64,000 bases of DNA from Candidatus Magnetominusculus dajiuhuensis (GTDB lineage: Bacteria; Nitrospirota; Thermodesulfovibrionia; Thermodesulfovibrionales; Magnetobacteriaceae), in assembly GCA_015233465.1 (NCBI GenBank), contig JADFXP010000001.1, forward strand, positions 139,186-203,185. The letters run 5' to 3'. The translations under genes were made by a program, and so were the position numbers. How positions within the stretch are numbered: the stretch's first letter is position 1; each line of letters starts with the position of its first letter. Below the pieces are notes generated by a model. It was not told the DNA's origin. It ran no database searches and saw nothing but the letters and a program-made list of their open reading frames with translations. Of this stretch, positions 18,048 to 27,700 are shown in pieces.

Positions 18048-18557
18048 ATGATAATTCTTTATACAGGTAATGGGAAGGGCAAGACAACCGCAGCCCTTGG
18101 TCAGATGTATCGCGCCATTGGGCAAGGGATGAGGGTATGTATAATTCAGTTTATAAAGGGTAAGTGGAAGACAGGGGAGATGTTAGCATCTCAGAGCTTT
18201 TCAAATAACTTAACATTTAAAACGATGGGAGAGGGTTTTACTTGGAACTCTAAGGATATTAATAAAGACATTGAGGCTGCAAGATTTGCTTGGGAAACGG
18301 CAAAGGACAGCATTAATTCCAGTAAATATGATATGGTGATACTGGATGAATTGACTTATCTAATCAAGTATAAAATAATAACTAATGAAGAAGTCATTGA
18401 ATTTCTAAAAAATCGGCCAAATAATATTCATATAATAATAACTGGAAGGGACGCATCAAATGAATTAATAGAAGTAAGTGATTTGGTGACAGAGATGAAA
18501 GAGATAAAACATCCGTATAAATCAGGGATAGAGGCGATTAAAGGAATAGAATATTAA
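18048..18557 (+). CDS. cobO: Corrinoid adenosyltransferase (CobA/CobO/BtuR type)
   Basis: This enzyme transfers the adenosyl group of ATP to cob(I)alamin or corrinoid intermediates, forming the coenzyme B12 carbon-cobalt bond. The 169-residue protein has the family P-loop GNGKGKTTAALG near residues 7-18, then VCIIQFIKGKWKTGE, DMVILDELTYLI and IITGRDA. The family is usually about 180-200 residues, so this one is slightly short. No Shine-Dalgarno is evident because a two-hairpin repeat ends just before the ATG. It is followed after 10 bases by panC and may share a transcript with it. No other cobalamin gene is in the window. Confidence 0.92.
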   Translation: MIILYTGNGKGKTTAALGQMYRAIGQGMRVCIIQFIKGKWKTGEMLASQSFSNNLTFKTMGEGFTWNSKDINKDIEAARFAWETAKDSINSSKYDMVILDELTYLIKYKIITNEEVIEFLKNRPNNIHIIITGRDASNELIEVSDLVTEMKEIKHPYKSGIEAIKGIEY

Positions 18558-18567
18558 AGGAGCACAC

Positions 18568-19455
18568 TTGCAAAATCAACAAAATCAAATTGAAACAATC
18601 AGAATGCCCTCGATAATACGCGAGACAATAAAGATTTTTAGACAGAGGGGTAAAACAGTAGGATTAGTGCCGACAATGGGGGCACTGCATAATGGACATC
18701 TGGCGTTGGTGCGGAGATCGAGCATTGAAAATGATGCTACTATTGTCAGTATATTTGTAAATCCCCTTCAATTTGGAGCAAATGAGGATTTTGCAAAATA
18801 CCCTCGTAATATATCTGATGATAAAGATAAACTAAAAGAAATTGGAAATGTAGTCCTTTTTATGCCTGACGATATGCTGATGTATCCAAAAGGCTACAGC
18901 ACATATATAGATATTGGAGAGATTGGCACCAGACTATGCGGCAAATATCGTCCGGGACATTTTAACGGCGTTGCAACAGTGGTTTGTAAGCTATTAAATC
19001 TAATTAAACCAGACAGGGCATATTTTGGTCTAAAGGATTATCAGCAGATAGTGATAATCAAAAAACTTGTAAATGAGCTCAATATGGATATTGACATCTT
19101 GACTGCCCAAACTGTAAGAGAATATGACGGACTGGCGATGTCTTCGCGTAACGCATATTTAAATAGTGAAGAAAGAAAGGATGCGCAGTTGATTTATAAG
19201 GCTCTAAAGACAGTAGAGACGCAGTTATTAGATAAAAGCATCACCCCTGCTGATGTGCAGTCATTGATGGAGTCAACATTGCGCACAGGCAGTCACGTAA
19301 AAGAAATACAATATGCTTCAATTTTTGACCATGAAACGCTGATAGACATATCAACATCTAATGTTAACAATTATAAGGGGAAAAAGGTATTGCTTGCTGC
19401 TGCTGTGATTATTGGGAGTACTAGATTGATTGATAATTTGTTGATTGAGTTGTAA
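18568..19455 (+). CDS. panC: Pantothenate synthetase
   Basis: Condenses pantoate and beta-alanine with ATP to make pantothenate, the precursor of coenzyme A. The 295-residue protein shows the nucleotidyl-transferase features VPTMGALHNGH (HIGH-type motif), FVNPLQFGANEDFAKYPR, GHFNGVATVV, FGLKDYQQ and MSSRNAYL. A TTG start at 18568 is chosen because AAAGGAG lies six bases before it; the next in-frame ATG is 36 bases further on and has no such site. PanB and PanD are not in the window. Confidence 0.95.
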   Translation: MQNQQNQIETIRMPSIIRETIKIFRQRGKTVGLVPTMGALHNGHLALVRRSSIENDATIVSIFVNPLQFGANEDFAKYPRNISDDKDKLKEIGNVVLFMPDDMLMYPKGYSTYIDIGEIGTRLCGKYRPGHFNGVATVVCKLLNLIKPDRAYFGLKDYQQIVIIKKLVNELNMDIDILTAQTVREYDGLAMSSRNAYLNSEERKDAQLIYKALKTVETQLLDKSITPADVQSLMESTLRTGSHVKEIQYASIFDHETLIDISTSNVNNYKGKKVLLAAAVIIGSTRLIDNLLIEL

Positions 19456-19528
19456 CAATTGAGGCAACTGATGTTGATTCTGATGTGTTTATAGCCTTTG
19501 TTGATGAAACTCATAAGAATATTTAACC

Positions 19529-19550
19529 ACAAAAAACGTAAATTTTTTGT
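19529..19550 (+). terminator. Weak A/T hairpin after panC
   Basis: ACAAAAAA (19529-19536) pairs with TTTTTTGT (19543-19550), ending in a T run. The stem is only A-T/C-G at the edge, so the terminator is weak. It lies about 75 bases after the panC stop. Confidence 0.4.
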
Positions 19551-19704
19551 TGTAGACAATACTACATGATATAAGAAATGTACTTCATTTTTTGGGATTC
19601 TAATATAGTAAATGGTATTATATCGGCTAAAATCAATTAATAATTTATTGATTGCGGAGACAGACCCAAATAAAATTATGTCTGCCTCCTATCTCCTAAT
19701 CTCA

Positions 19705-21042
19705 CTATTTCCCAAAATCAGAATGAATCAATCCATAACCATGCTCACCATGAAGCGACTGATCAAGTCCTTCCATCTCTCTCTGATCATCAATCCTTAA
19801 TCCAACCGTCTTTTCTACTATATGATAAATAATAAATGTGCCAACTACAGCCATTGCTATCGTTACCCCTATGCCAAGAAGTTGAATAGTAAACTGATCT
19901 ATGGATGTCCATGTTCCGCTCTTTGATGCCTTTGCAGCGTCTTCCATCCAACTGTTTCGTATAAAGAAACTTAATAACAAAACTCCAAGTCCGCTCCCTA
20001 CTCCATGTATCCCAAAACAGTCAAGGCTGTCATCATATCCAAACTTTGACTTTAACGTAATTGCATAAAAACATGCCATTGATGAGATTGATCCAAGTAT
20101 TATTGCCCCATAAGGCTGCACAACACCTGCAGCAGGAGTAATAACTACAAGACCAGCTAGTATACCTGATACAAATCCAAGCGATGTAACTTTTTTATAT
20201 ATTATAGATTCAATTATCACCCACATCAATGCCCCGCTTGCTGCTGATACCTGTGTCATTGTTAATGCCCTTGCAGTATCCAGACCGCTGTGAACTGTAG
20301 AACCTGCATTAAATCCAAACCATCCTACCCATAAAAGTCCTGCGCCCATCATAGTCATTACCATATTATTTGGCGCTATCACAATCTTTGGATACCCGCG
20401 TCTTGCCCCAACTAATAAAGCTATTACAAGGGCGCTTACGCCTGCGGATACATGTATAACTGTGCCTCCTGCCAAATCTATTATCCCTGATGCCCCAATA
20501 TTATGAAGCCATCCATCCGTTGCCCATACCCAATGACACAGCGGGCAATATACAAATAAAAACCATAAGGCTATAAATAATGTATAACCTCTAAAATATA
20601 CCCTCTCTGCTATTGCACCGCTTATCAGAGCTGGCGTGATAATGGCAAATTTCCCTTGAAACATAGCAAGCACATATTCTGGAACTCCATCTACAATACT
20701 ATTATCTATCCCATTAAGCAAAAAATACCCATTTTTCCATCCAATAAACCCGCCTAAAATATTACTGCCAAAGGTCAGAGAATAACCAACTACTACCCAT
20801 AAAACACCTATAACTCCCATAGATATAAAACTGTGCATCATTGTGCTTAATACATTTTTTGTCCTCACTAACCCGCCGTAAAACATCGCAAGCCCAGGTA
20901 CCATTAACAATACTAATGCAGTAGATGTCAACATCCAGCAGGTTGTCCCAGTATCAATTACCTGACCATCTCCTGCATAAAGCACAGTAGGAATTAAAAC
21001 TCCAAAAGATGATAAACTTGTTAATAATTTAATGTTCTTCAT
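19705..21042 (-). CDS. amt: Ammonium transporter
   Basis: An Amt/MEP/Rh channel for ammonium uptake in the inner membrane. The start is set at 21042, behind GAGGAGAAAT; the open frame extends upstream but without such a site. An N-terminal signal-like segment ends near VLYAGDG and is followed by about eleven membrane helices. The twin pore histidines are visible in GGTVIHVSAG and in CFGIHGVGSG, and the entry signature FYGGLVRTKNV is present. The C-terminus (DQSLHGEHGYG) is the cytoplasmic tail to which P-II proteins bind. Unusually, no glnK/glnB gene is next to it. It is transcribed from a good promoter at 21081-21109. Confidence 0.96.
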   Translation of the reverse strand: MKNIKLLTSLSSFGVLIPTVLYAGDGQVIDTGTTCWMLTSTALVLLMVPGLAMFYGGLVRTKNVLSTMMHSFISMGVIGVLWVVVGYSLTFGSNILGGFIGWKNGYFLLNGIDNSIVDGVPEYVLAMFQGKFAIITPALISGAIAERVYFRGYTLFIALWFLFVYCPLCHWVWATDGWLHNIGASGIIDLAGGTVIHVSAGVSALVIALLVGARRGYPKIVIAPNNMVMTMMGAGLLWVGWFGFNAGSTVHSGLDTARALTMTQVSAASGALMWVIIESIIYKKVTSLGFVSGILAGLVVITPAAGVVQPYGAIILGSISSMACFYAITLKSKFGYDDSLDCFGIHGVGSGLGVLLLSFFIRNSWMEDAAKASKSGTWTSIDQFTIQLLGIGVTIAMAVVGTFIIYHIVEKTVGLRIDDQREMEGLDQSLHGEHGYGLIHSDFGK

Positions 21043-21080
21043 ATTTCTCCTCAGATTTAAATGATTAATAATCAGCAAAT

Positions 21081-21109
21081 ATTATACCTTAGGAAGACAA
21101 TTATGTAAA
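21081..21109 (-). promoter_or_regulatory. Sigma-70-type promoter of amt
   Basis: On the minus strand TTTACA (21109-21104), 17 bases, TATAAT (21086-21081) gives a near-consensus promoter 39 bases before the amt start codon. No sigma-54 box was found in this short gap. Confidence 0.6.
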
Positions 21110-21124
21110 ACTAAAAATTCATGC

Positions 21125-21967
21125 TCAATAACAGTAAATATGAAATAACACATGCTTTGAATCCTTGCCGTTTATTATTTCATTTAATGACGATTGAAAG
21201 ATATTTAGTGGTTTGATTTTATATGAGAGGTTATGCAGGAAATCAACTAAATCCTTCATAGTATAGTTATATTGTCCGAATTTATTTGGATGTATCTCTA
21301 TAACTAATTTAGGTTTATATGTTCTAAGCGTTTTTTCCATTCCTTGTAGTGCCTTTAATTCAGCGCCTTCAATGTCCATTTTGATAAAATCAACCTTACC
21401 TATAGACAATTGTTCAGTTAGATTATCATACGCATCACAATGAGCTGTGCTTAGGTTTTCAGGAATATCCTTACAATAAAAATCAAAACAAGACGCTTCA
21501 TGTCTATACCGTAGAGGCAAATCTATTGTCTCGCTATACAAGGCATAATCTGAAAGATTGATATTACTAAAATTATTTAATTTAATATTGTATTTCATCG
21601 TACAAATGGAATTTGGATATGGTTCAAAGGCAAATACCCTTCCATTACTACCGACGAGTTTGGCTGCAATCAGGCTAAAGTATCCATGATAAGCCCCTAC
21701 ATCAACTACAGTCATGTCTTTTTTTATAATTCGTTTAATAAATTCTGTGACTATAAGTTCATGAGAGTGATACTTATATATTGTATCTGCAATTACACTC
21801 TTTGCAGGATTCCCAATCATCTTGATTCCGAAAAATTTTAATACAATATAATCTCTGGGAGTAACTCTCAAGGTTGATACAAATTTAAAGAATAACCTCT
21901 TTAATATACCAACTGGATATTTTAATCTAAGAAATATCTCTATATTGTGATTAAACTCATTAAACAT
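21125..21967 (-). CDS. FkbM-family methyltransferase
   Basis: A 280-residue SAM-dependent methyltransferase of the FkbM family, which commonly methylates sugar residues or hydroxyls of surface glycans. The SAM-binding motif I is VVDVGAYHGYFSLIAAKLVG at about residues 89-108, followed by VFAFEPYPNS, FIKMDIEGAELKALQGM and PKLVIEIHP, all typical. The start has AGAGG upstream. It is divergent from a glycosyltransferase and O-antigen-ligase-like pair, so a role in decorating a surface polysaccharide is likely. Confidence 0.87.
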   Translation of the reverse strand: MFNEFNHNIEIFLRLKYPVGILKRLFFKFVSTLRVTPRDYIVLKFFGIKMIGNPAKSVIADTIYKYHSHELIVTEFIKRIIKKDMTVVDVGAYHGYFSLIAAKLVGSNGRVFAFEPYPNSICTMKYNIKLNNFSNINLSDYALYSETIDLPLRYRHEASCFDFYCKDIPENLSTAHCDAYDNLTEQLSIGKVDFIKMDIEGAELKALQGMEKTLRTYKPKLVIEIHPNKFGQYNYTMKDLVDFLHNLSYKIKPLNIFQSSLNEIINGKDSKHVLFHIYCY

Positions 21968-22140
21968 ATAAAACCTCTATATAAGAAATCTACTTTGATG
22001 TTACAATATTATTGTTCCATTTATAAAGTATATTGTAAAATTTTCAATTGAAATTTACTGTTGTATTAAGTCTTCAGATGGATTAATATATTAAATCATT
22101 GTAATATCAAAAATTATTTTAAAAATCATGAAATGAATAT

Positions 22141-23196
22141 ATGAAAGCTAAGATGGTAATATTCCATAATTTCTATTCTCCATACAGGAATAAGTTTTTT
22201 AATCTGTTGAGTGAGCGTTATGATTTAACAGTAATATATCTTCAAAGTCAAGATGCAGAAGGCCGTATTTGGTCAAATAAAGATGATGTACATTACAAAA
22301 CAGTTCATATAAAACCTCAATATATTGGATCTCTTGCCCTGAATAATCTGATTTTAAATTCTCAGTTAACTAATCCTGATATTATTGTTTTAATAGATAA
22401 TATGCCAAATCTTGTAATGATGTTTCTTTATGGGCTTATATATTTTAAGGGATCAAAAAAAGTTTTATGGACTGAAGACTGGGCAATGGGATATGGTGAG
22501 CCGCTGACTAAGACAATATATCGTAATATTTTTAGAAGATTGATACTCCCTAAGATTGATGAACTTTGGTGTTTTGGTGAAAAGGTTGAGATTTATTGGA
22601 GGAGTAATTTTAATCTTGCTGGTAAAAATGTAAAACTACTAAAATGTTCTCCGTATGTCAAGGAAGATTTTGAAGTTTTTATAAAGAAAAAAACAAAAAA
22701 AAATACGCCCCCTGTCTTTGGATATATTGGTTATTTTAACAAACGAAAAGGTATAATGGAGTTGATAAACGCCTTTAAATCTATTAACTCTGGAAATCAA
22801 AAATTGACGCTTAAAATTGCTGGAGGCGGAGAGTCTCAAACAGATGTAATAAATGCCTTAGATGATAATATTGCTATGGTTGGATATGTAGAAGGCTCAG
22901 AAAAAGAGGCATTTTTTGATTCAATAGATTTTGCAATTATTCCCTCTTTAAAAGACCCTTGGGGATTGGTAACTAATGAGATTACAAGATATGGTATCAT
23001 TCCTATAATCTCAGATGAAGCAGGATCTAAAGAGATGGCTGAAGGAATTGGCTATATTTATACTGCTGGTTCACAAAGATCATTAATAAATGCTATTAAT
23101 TGGGCAGTTTCATTAGATCAGGATGAATTTTTATATCGCAGCAATCTTTGTCAAATTAAAAGTAGAGAATATGTTTTGGACGATAATATTTTCTAA
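22141..23196 (+). CDS. Glycosyltransferase, GT-B fold (GT4-like)
   Basis: A 351-residue glycosyltransferase. The N-terminal Rossmann half begins MVIFHNFYSPYRNKFFNLLS, and the C-terminal donor-binding half has FGYIGYFNKRKGIMELINAF, KIAGGGES and the acidic region IIPSLKDPWGLVTNEI with GIIPIISDEAGS. These are typical of retaining GT4-type enzymes. The donor and acceptor cannot be read from sequence. It precedes an O-antigen-ligase-like membrane protein by 45 bases, so the two probably act in the same surface glycan. No clear ribosome site is seen before the ATG. Confidence 0.87.
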   Translation: MKAKMVIFHNFYSPYRNKFFNLLSERYDLTVIYLQSQDAEGRIWSNKDDVHYKTVHIKPQYIGSLALNNLILNSQLTNPDIIVLIDNMPNLVMMFLYGLIYFKGSKKVLWTEDWAMGYGEPLTKTIYRNIFRRLILPKIDELWCFGEKVEIYWRSNFNLAGKNVKLLKCSPYVKEDFEVFIKKKTKKNTPPVFGYIGYFNKRKGIMELINAFKSINSGNQKLTLKIAGGGESQTDVINALDDNIAMVGYVEGSEKEAFFDSIDFAIIPSLKDPWGLVTNEITRYGIIPIISDEAGSKEMAEGIGYIYTAGSQRSLINAINWAVSLDQDEFLYRSNLCQIKSREYVLDDNIF

Positions 23197-23241
23197 TAAT
23201 ATACTTAAACAGAAATGATACTAATATAACGGATAATATAT

Positions 23242-24675
23242 ATGAAAAAAAAATCAAAGAAGAATAAATCTTCAAAAATACTCACATTCCCAAATTTACT
23301 GCTTATAATAATAATGATTTATCCTGCAATAGATTTCATGCTTACAATATATTATACTACTAGTATGAATTTTGTTATAACCTTTATAATTCTTTATAGT
23401 TCAGAGTTTTTTTTGCTTTTGATGGCTTTTATTTTATTATTAAAGATGAAAATGTATAAGGATAAATTATTTTACTATCCTATGTTATTAATGCTTGTTT
23501 TCGGAGTATATTCAATAATTGGTTATCGTATGACAGGCGGTGATATTTTTATAGTCCTTAAAGATCTTAGATATATACTTGTGCCTTTGGAATTAATGCT
23601 TTTTGGTATGTATTTGTGCAAAGTCAATTTCAGCATGACTAAGATAATAAAATCTATATTAATTTTTTCTGTTTTAATAGTAGTATGGGGATGTATTGAA
23701 GAGTTTGTACTCTCTCCAAATCCGTTTTTCACAAGTGTTACAGAAGGTGATTATTCATTTTTTGTAAAATACCTGAACATCCAAGATTATTTAATTAATA
23801 TAAAAAGACATGATCCAGTTGTTGGCGCAGGAAAACAAAATCCAATCGGCACAAGTTCTGGATCTAGACCTTTCTATAGCGGTATTGGAATAGACCATAG
23901 GATGGTTAGTTTCTTTATTGAACCCCTTTCTTGTGGAATTTATTTAGGGGCAGTTCTGAGCCTCGTATTTTATTTAATTATTTTAAAGCAAAATATTTAT
24001 AAAAAATATCTGCCTTTTATTTTCATTATAGTTTTAATTGGGATGCTATTGTCACAAGATCGTTCAGCGACATTTTTCTTTGGAATGTCCTTACTTCCAA
24101 TAGTATTGAGAAGTAATAGGGGACGTATAATTATATTTGTGTTGTTAGCGCTTTCTTTGGCATTTACTGGTGGAGGTGAAAGAGGAACTATGTCAGATTT
24201 TTATAATCCTTTTGCTTCTGTTCAAACTCTTCTTAATCGTGAAGGCGGACATGCTGCAGGGGTAATTGATTTTTGGAAATCATTACTTGATCCAATTTTT
24301 ATGGTTGGCCATGGCGTAGGTTGTGTTATAACAATGGAAAGCGGATATGCCTTTATTTATGATCAGACTGGTTATGTTGGTCTAATTACTTTTCTCCTTA
24401 TGATGAGAAAGTTTTATTTAATGACCAGAAGATTTAATATTAAGTATAGATTCTATTCTTATCTTACTAGCGGATATATATTTGGCACATTGTTTATTAA
24501 TAATTTTGGACAGTATATTTACACATTCAAAGGATTTATGTTTATTTGGGTCTTTATTGGCTATACAATAATGTTAAAGAGAAAAATTGAGATAGAAGCA
24601 GAAAATGTAAAAAAGATTAAAAACAAAAATCAAGTAATCAACGAAATTCCAATTGTGCAGTTACAGCCGATATAG
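23242..24675 (+). CDS. O-antigen ligase/polymerase-like integral membrane protein
   Basis: A 477-residue hydrophobic protein with about ten to twelve membrane helices, a lysine-rich N-terminus and a charged cytoplasmic tail. A large loop in the middle of the chain (about 160-220) precedes MLLSQDRSATFFFGMSLLP, where Wzy/WaaL-type proteins carry a conserved arginine. This fits the O-antigen ligase/polymerase superfamily by architecture, though sequence conservation in the family is low. With the preceding glycosyltransferase and the divergent FkbM methyltransferase it forms a small surface-polysaccharide group. Confidence 0.75.
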   Translation: MKKKSKKNKSSKILTFPNLLLIIIMIYPAIDFMLTIYYTTSMNFVITFIILYSSEFFLLLMAFILLLKMKMYKDKLFYYPMLLMLVFGVYSIIGYRMTGGDIFIVLKDLRYILVPLELMLFGMYLCKVNFSMTKIIKSILIFSVLIVVWGCIEEFVLSPNPFFTSVTEGDYSFFVKYLNIQDYLINIKRHDPVVGAGKQNPIGTSSGSRPFYSGIGIDHRMVSFFIEPLSCGIYLGAVLSLVFYLIILKQNIYKKYLPFIFIIVLIGMLLSQDRSATFFFGMSLLPIVLRSNRGRIIIFVLLALSLAFTGGGERGTMSDFYNPFASVQTLLNREGGHAAGVIDFWKSLLDPIFMVGHGVGCVITMESGYAFIYDQTGYVGLITFLLMMRKFYLMTRRFNIKYRFYSYLTSGYIFGTLFINNFGQYIYTFKGFMFIWVFIGYTIMLKRKIEIEAENVKKIKNKNQVINEIPIVQLQPI

Positions 24676-24770
24676 TTTATTATTTGATTTCCATTAATTT
24701 GATTTTAGAAATAAAGACAAAGTTGATATTCAATATATATTTAGTATAAAATAGATTAAAGGGATAATAT

Positions 24771-27700
24771 ATGTCTACTAATCTGATAAATTCAAACTTT
24801 AAGATACTCATTGTTGAGGACAGTGAGGTTCAAACTATTATATTAAAGAAGATTCTTGAGTTGGAAGGTTATTCTGTCATAAGCGCAAGTGACGGTCTTG
24901 CTGGAATTGAAGCAGCTTTCAAACATAAACCAGACTTAATTATAAGTGACATAACTATGCCAAGCATGGATGGTTATGAGATGTGTCTAAAGATAAAGTC
25001 CAATTCAATGCTTAAAGACATTCCTATTATTTTACTTACACAATTATCAGATACTAAAGATATTGTCAAGGGAATAAACTCAAGGGCAGATTCCTATATC
25101 TCAAAACCATATAATAAAAAACATCTCATAAACCGAGTATCTTCATTGATTTCCGATAATACTAAACAAACTATTCATATTGGCGCAAATGGTGTTGAGT
25201 TAACAATTGATGATGTGCAGCATAATATTACAAATGATTTAAAACAAATATTTGGTTTTTTGGTAACAACATTTGAAAATGCAATGCATCAAAATCGTGA
25301 ATTAACTAAGGCTCAAGAAGAACTCCGCTCTTTAAATGAAGAACTAGAGGAAAAGGTTATACAGAGGACAAAGGAACTAAAGGACTCGCAAGAGCAGCTT
25401 TCAACGCTTATTCAGACTATTCCTGATATTGTTTATAGAGTTGATACAAATGGACGATTTATATATGTAAACAAGGCGATTGAAAGGCTTGGGTATAAGC
25501 CAGATGAATTAATAGGCAAACATTTTTCAATTATCATTCATCCAGAGGATTTAAATGAAATCAGCCGAGACTCTGTTTTAGTTGACTATATCGGCAAAAA
25601 TACTGGTGAAGATAATGCGCCGAAATTATTTGATGAGCGAAGAAAATCTCGTCCCACAACTGGTCTTCAAGCTAGATTAATTCCAAAATCTCCCACAGAT
25701 GTTTCATCAGTTGAAAACTATAAATATTTTGAGATTAACTCTTCAGGCGTACATGAGTTTAATACACAGACAAATGGGCATACTATAGCTGGAACGCTTG
25801 GCGTAATCAAGGAAAAATCGGTTACATTTAATGGCAGTTCAGGCGTTATTAGAGATATTTCAGACAGATGGAAAAGTGAAGAAAAACTGAAATTTATTAC
25901 TCAATCTATTGAAGAAGCGATGGATGGAGTTCAAATAATTGACCTTGTTGGCATAATCTCTTATTCAAATAAGGCAGTTATGAAGGTTTATGGCATTGCG
26001 CCAGATGAACTGCTTGGAAAGGACATCGATGATTATTTATTTGAACATAATTTCTACAAAGATAAAGTAGTCCCTAAATTATTAATAGAAGGCAGATGGG
26101 TTGGAGAGTTATTAATCAGAGATAAAGATGGAAACTCTTTCCCTGTTCTGTTGTCTTCTTCTATAGTTAAAGATAAAGATAAAAAACCTGTGGCTTCTGT
26201 AGGGATTATCCGTGACCTAAGTCAAACAAAGGCAATGATAGGCGCTTTAACTGAGAGTGAAAATCGTTTTAGAAAGATATTTGAAGACGGACCAATTGGA
26301 ATGGCATTTACAGATTGTCATAATGATAAATATGTAAAGGCAAATAAGACTTTTTGTGATATGCTTGGATTTTCTGAAAACGAACTCTTAAATATGTCAT
26401 ATTTAAATATTACCCATCCAGATGATTTACCTAAAGATTATTTACATGTAATTAAACTTAAACACAAAGAAATTTCATCATATAAGACAGAAAAAAGATA
26501 TATAAAAAAGAATAAAGAGATAATGTGGGGATCTCTTACATTGTCTGTAATATATGATAGTTTTGGAAATCCTGAGTATTTCCTTTCTATGATAAAAGAT
26601 ATCACTAAACGAAAAGCGGCTGCTGATTTAGTTGTAGAATCTGAAAAGAGATTTAGAGAGATATTTGATAATTCAGGAGATGGAATATTTGTAACTGACA
26701 AACAATCCTTAACCCATTATATGGCTAACCTTGAGATATGCAAGATGCTTGGCTATTCAAAGGAAGAGCTAATAGGAAAGCATGTCTTTGATTTACACCC
26801 AAAGGAAAATATTGAAGTTATTAAAAAAGGATTTTCTAATCACGCAGAAGGCAAATCAAAACATGCAGTAGATGTGCCTATGTTAAGAAAAGACGGGGCC
26901 ATAATTTATGTAGACATCTCTTCCTCTTCTGTAACAATCAATGGCAATGATTATCTGTTAAGTATATTTAGAGACATTACAGACCGTAAAAAAGCTGAGA
27001 ATAAACTAAAAGAATCAGAGCAGAGATTTAGGGATATCTTTGACCACACAACAGATGGAATAATATTAATTGATCCTGAGACAAAAACATTTATTATGGC
27101 AAACCTTCAGATGTGTAATATGTTGGGGTATTCTAATGAAGAGTTTAATGGGATGAATGTAATGAATATTCATCCAAAAGAAGATATATCAAATATAATC
27201 ATAGAATTTGAAAGACATGCAAAGGGTGAAATAGATTTAGCAGAAAAGATACCTGTGCAAAGAAAAGATGGAACGATCTTTTATGCAGATATAAAATCAT
27301 CATTTGTCACAATAGCCGGCAAGAACTATTTGATGGGTATATTCAGGGATATAACCGAACGCAAAGAGGCAGAAGAACATCAACAGAGACATCTTCAGAT
27401 ACAGGCAATCATAAACACCATACTTGAACTTTCTCTAAAACCAATGTCTATGTATGATCTGCTTGACGGAATACTTGGCATTCTTTTATCTATACCATGG
27501 TTGACGTTAGATTCAAAGGGCTGCATACTTTTAGTAGAAAATGATTATAATAAACTTAAATTAGTAGCTCAAAGAAATCTGCTTCCAGATCTCCTTGAAA
27601 ACTGTGACTTAGTGCCATTTGGATATTGTTTATGCGGAAAATCTGCTGCCTCAAAAAAAGTAATCTTTGAAGACTGTATAAATGAACTTCACGAACATCA

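Noticed and set aside
19456-19530. Short plus-strand frame VVTIEATDVDSDVFIAFVDE after panC
   Set aside because: It is only about 25 codons with no start codon or ribosome site, and no family can be recognised; chance or a tiny remnant.
22639-22839. Minus-strand frame within the glycosyltransferase gene
   Set aside because: Lies wholly within the GT4-like gene whose motifs are clear; no ribosome site.
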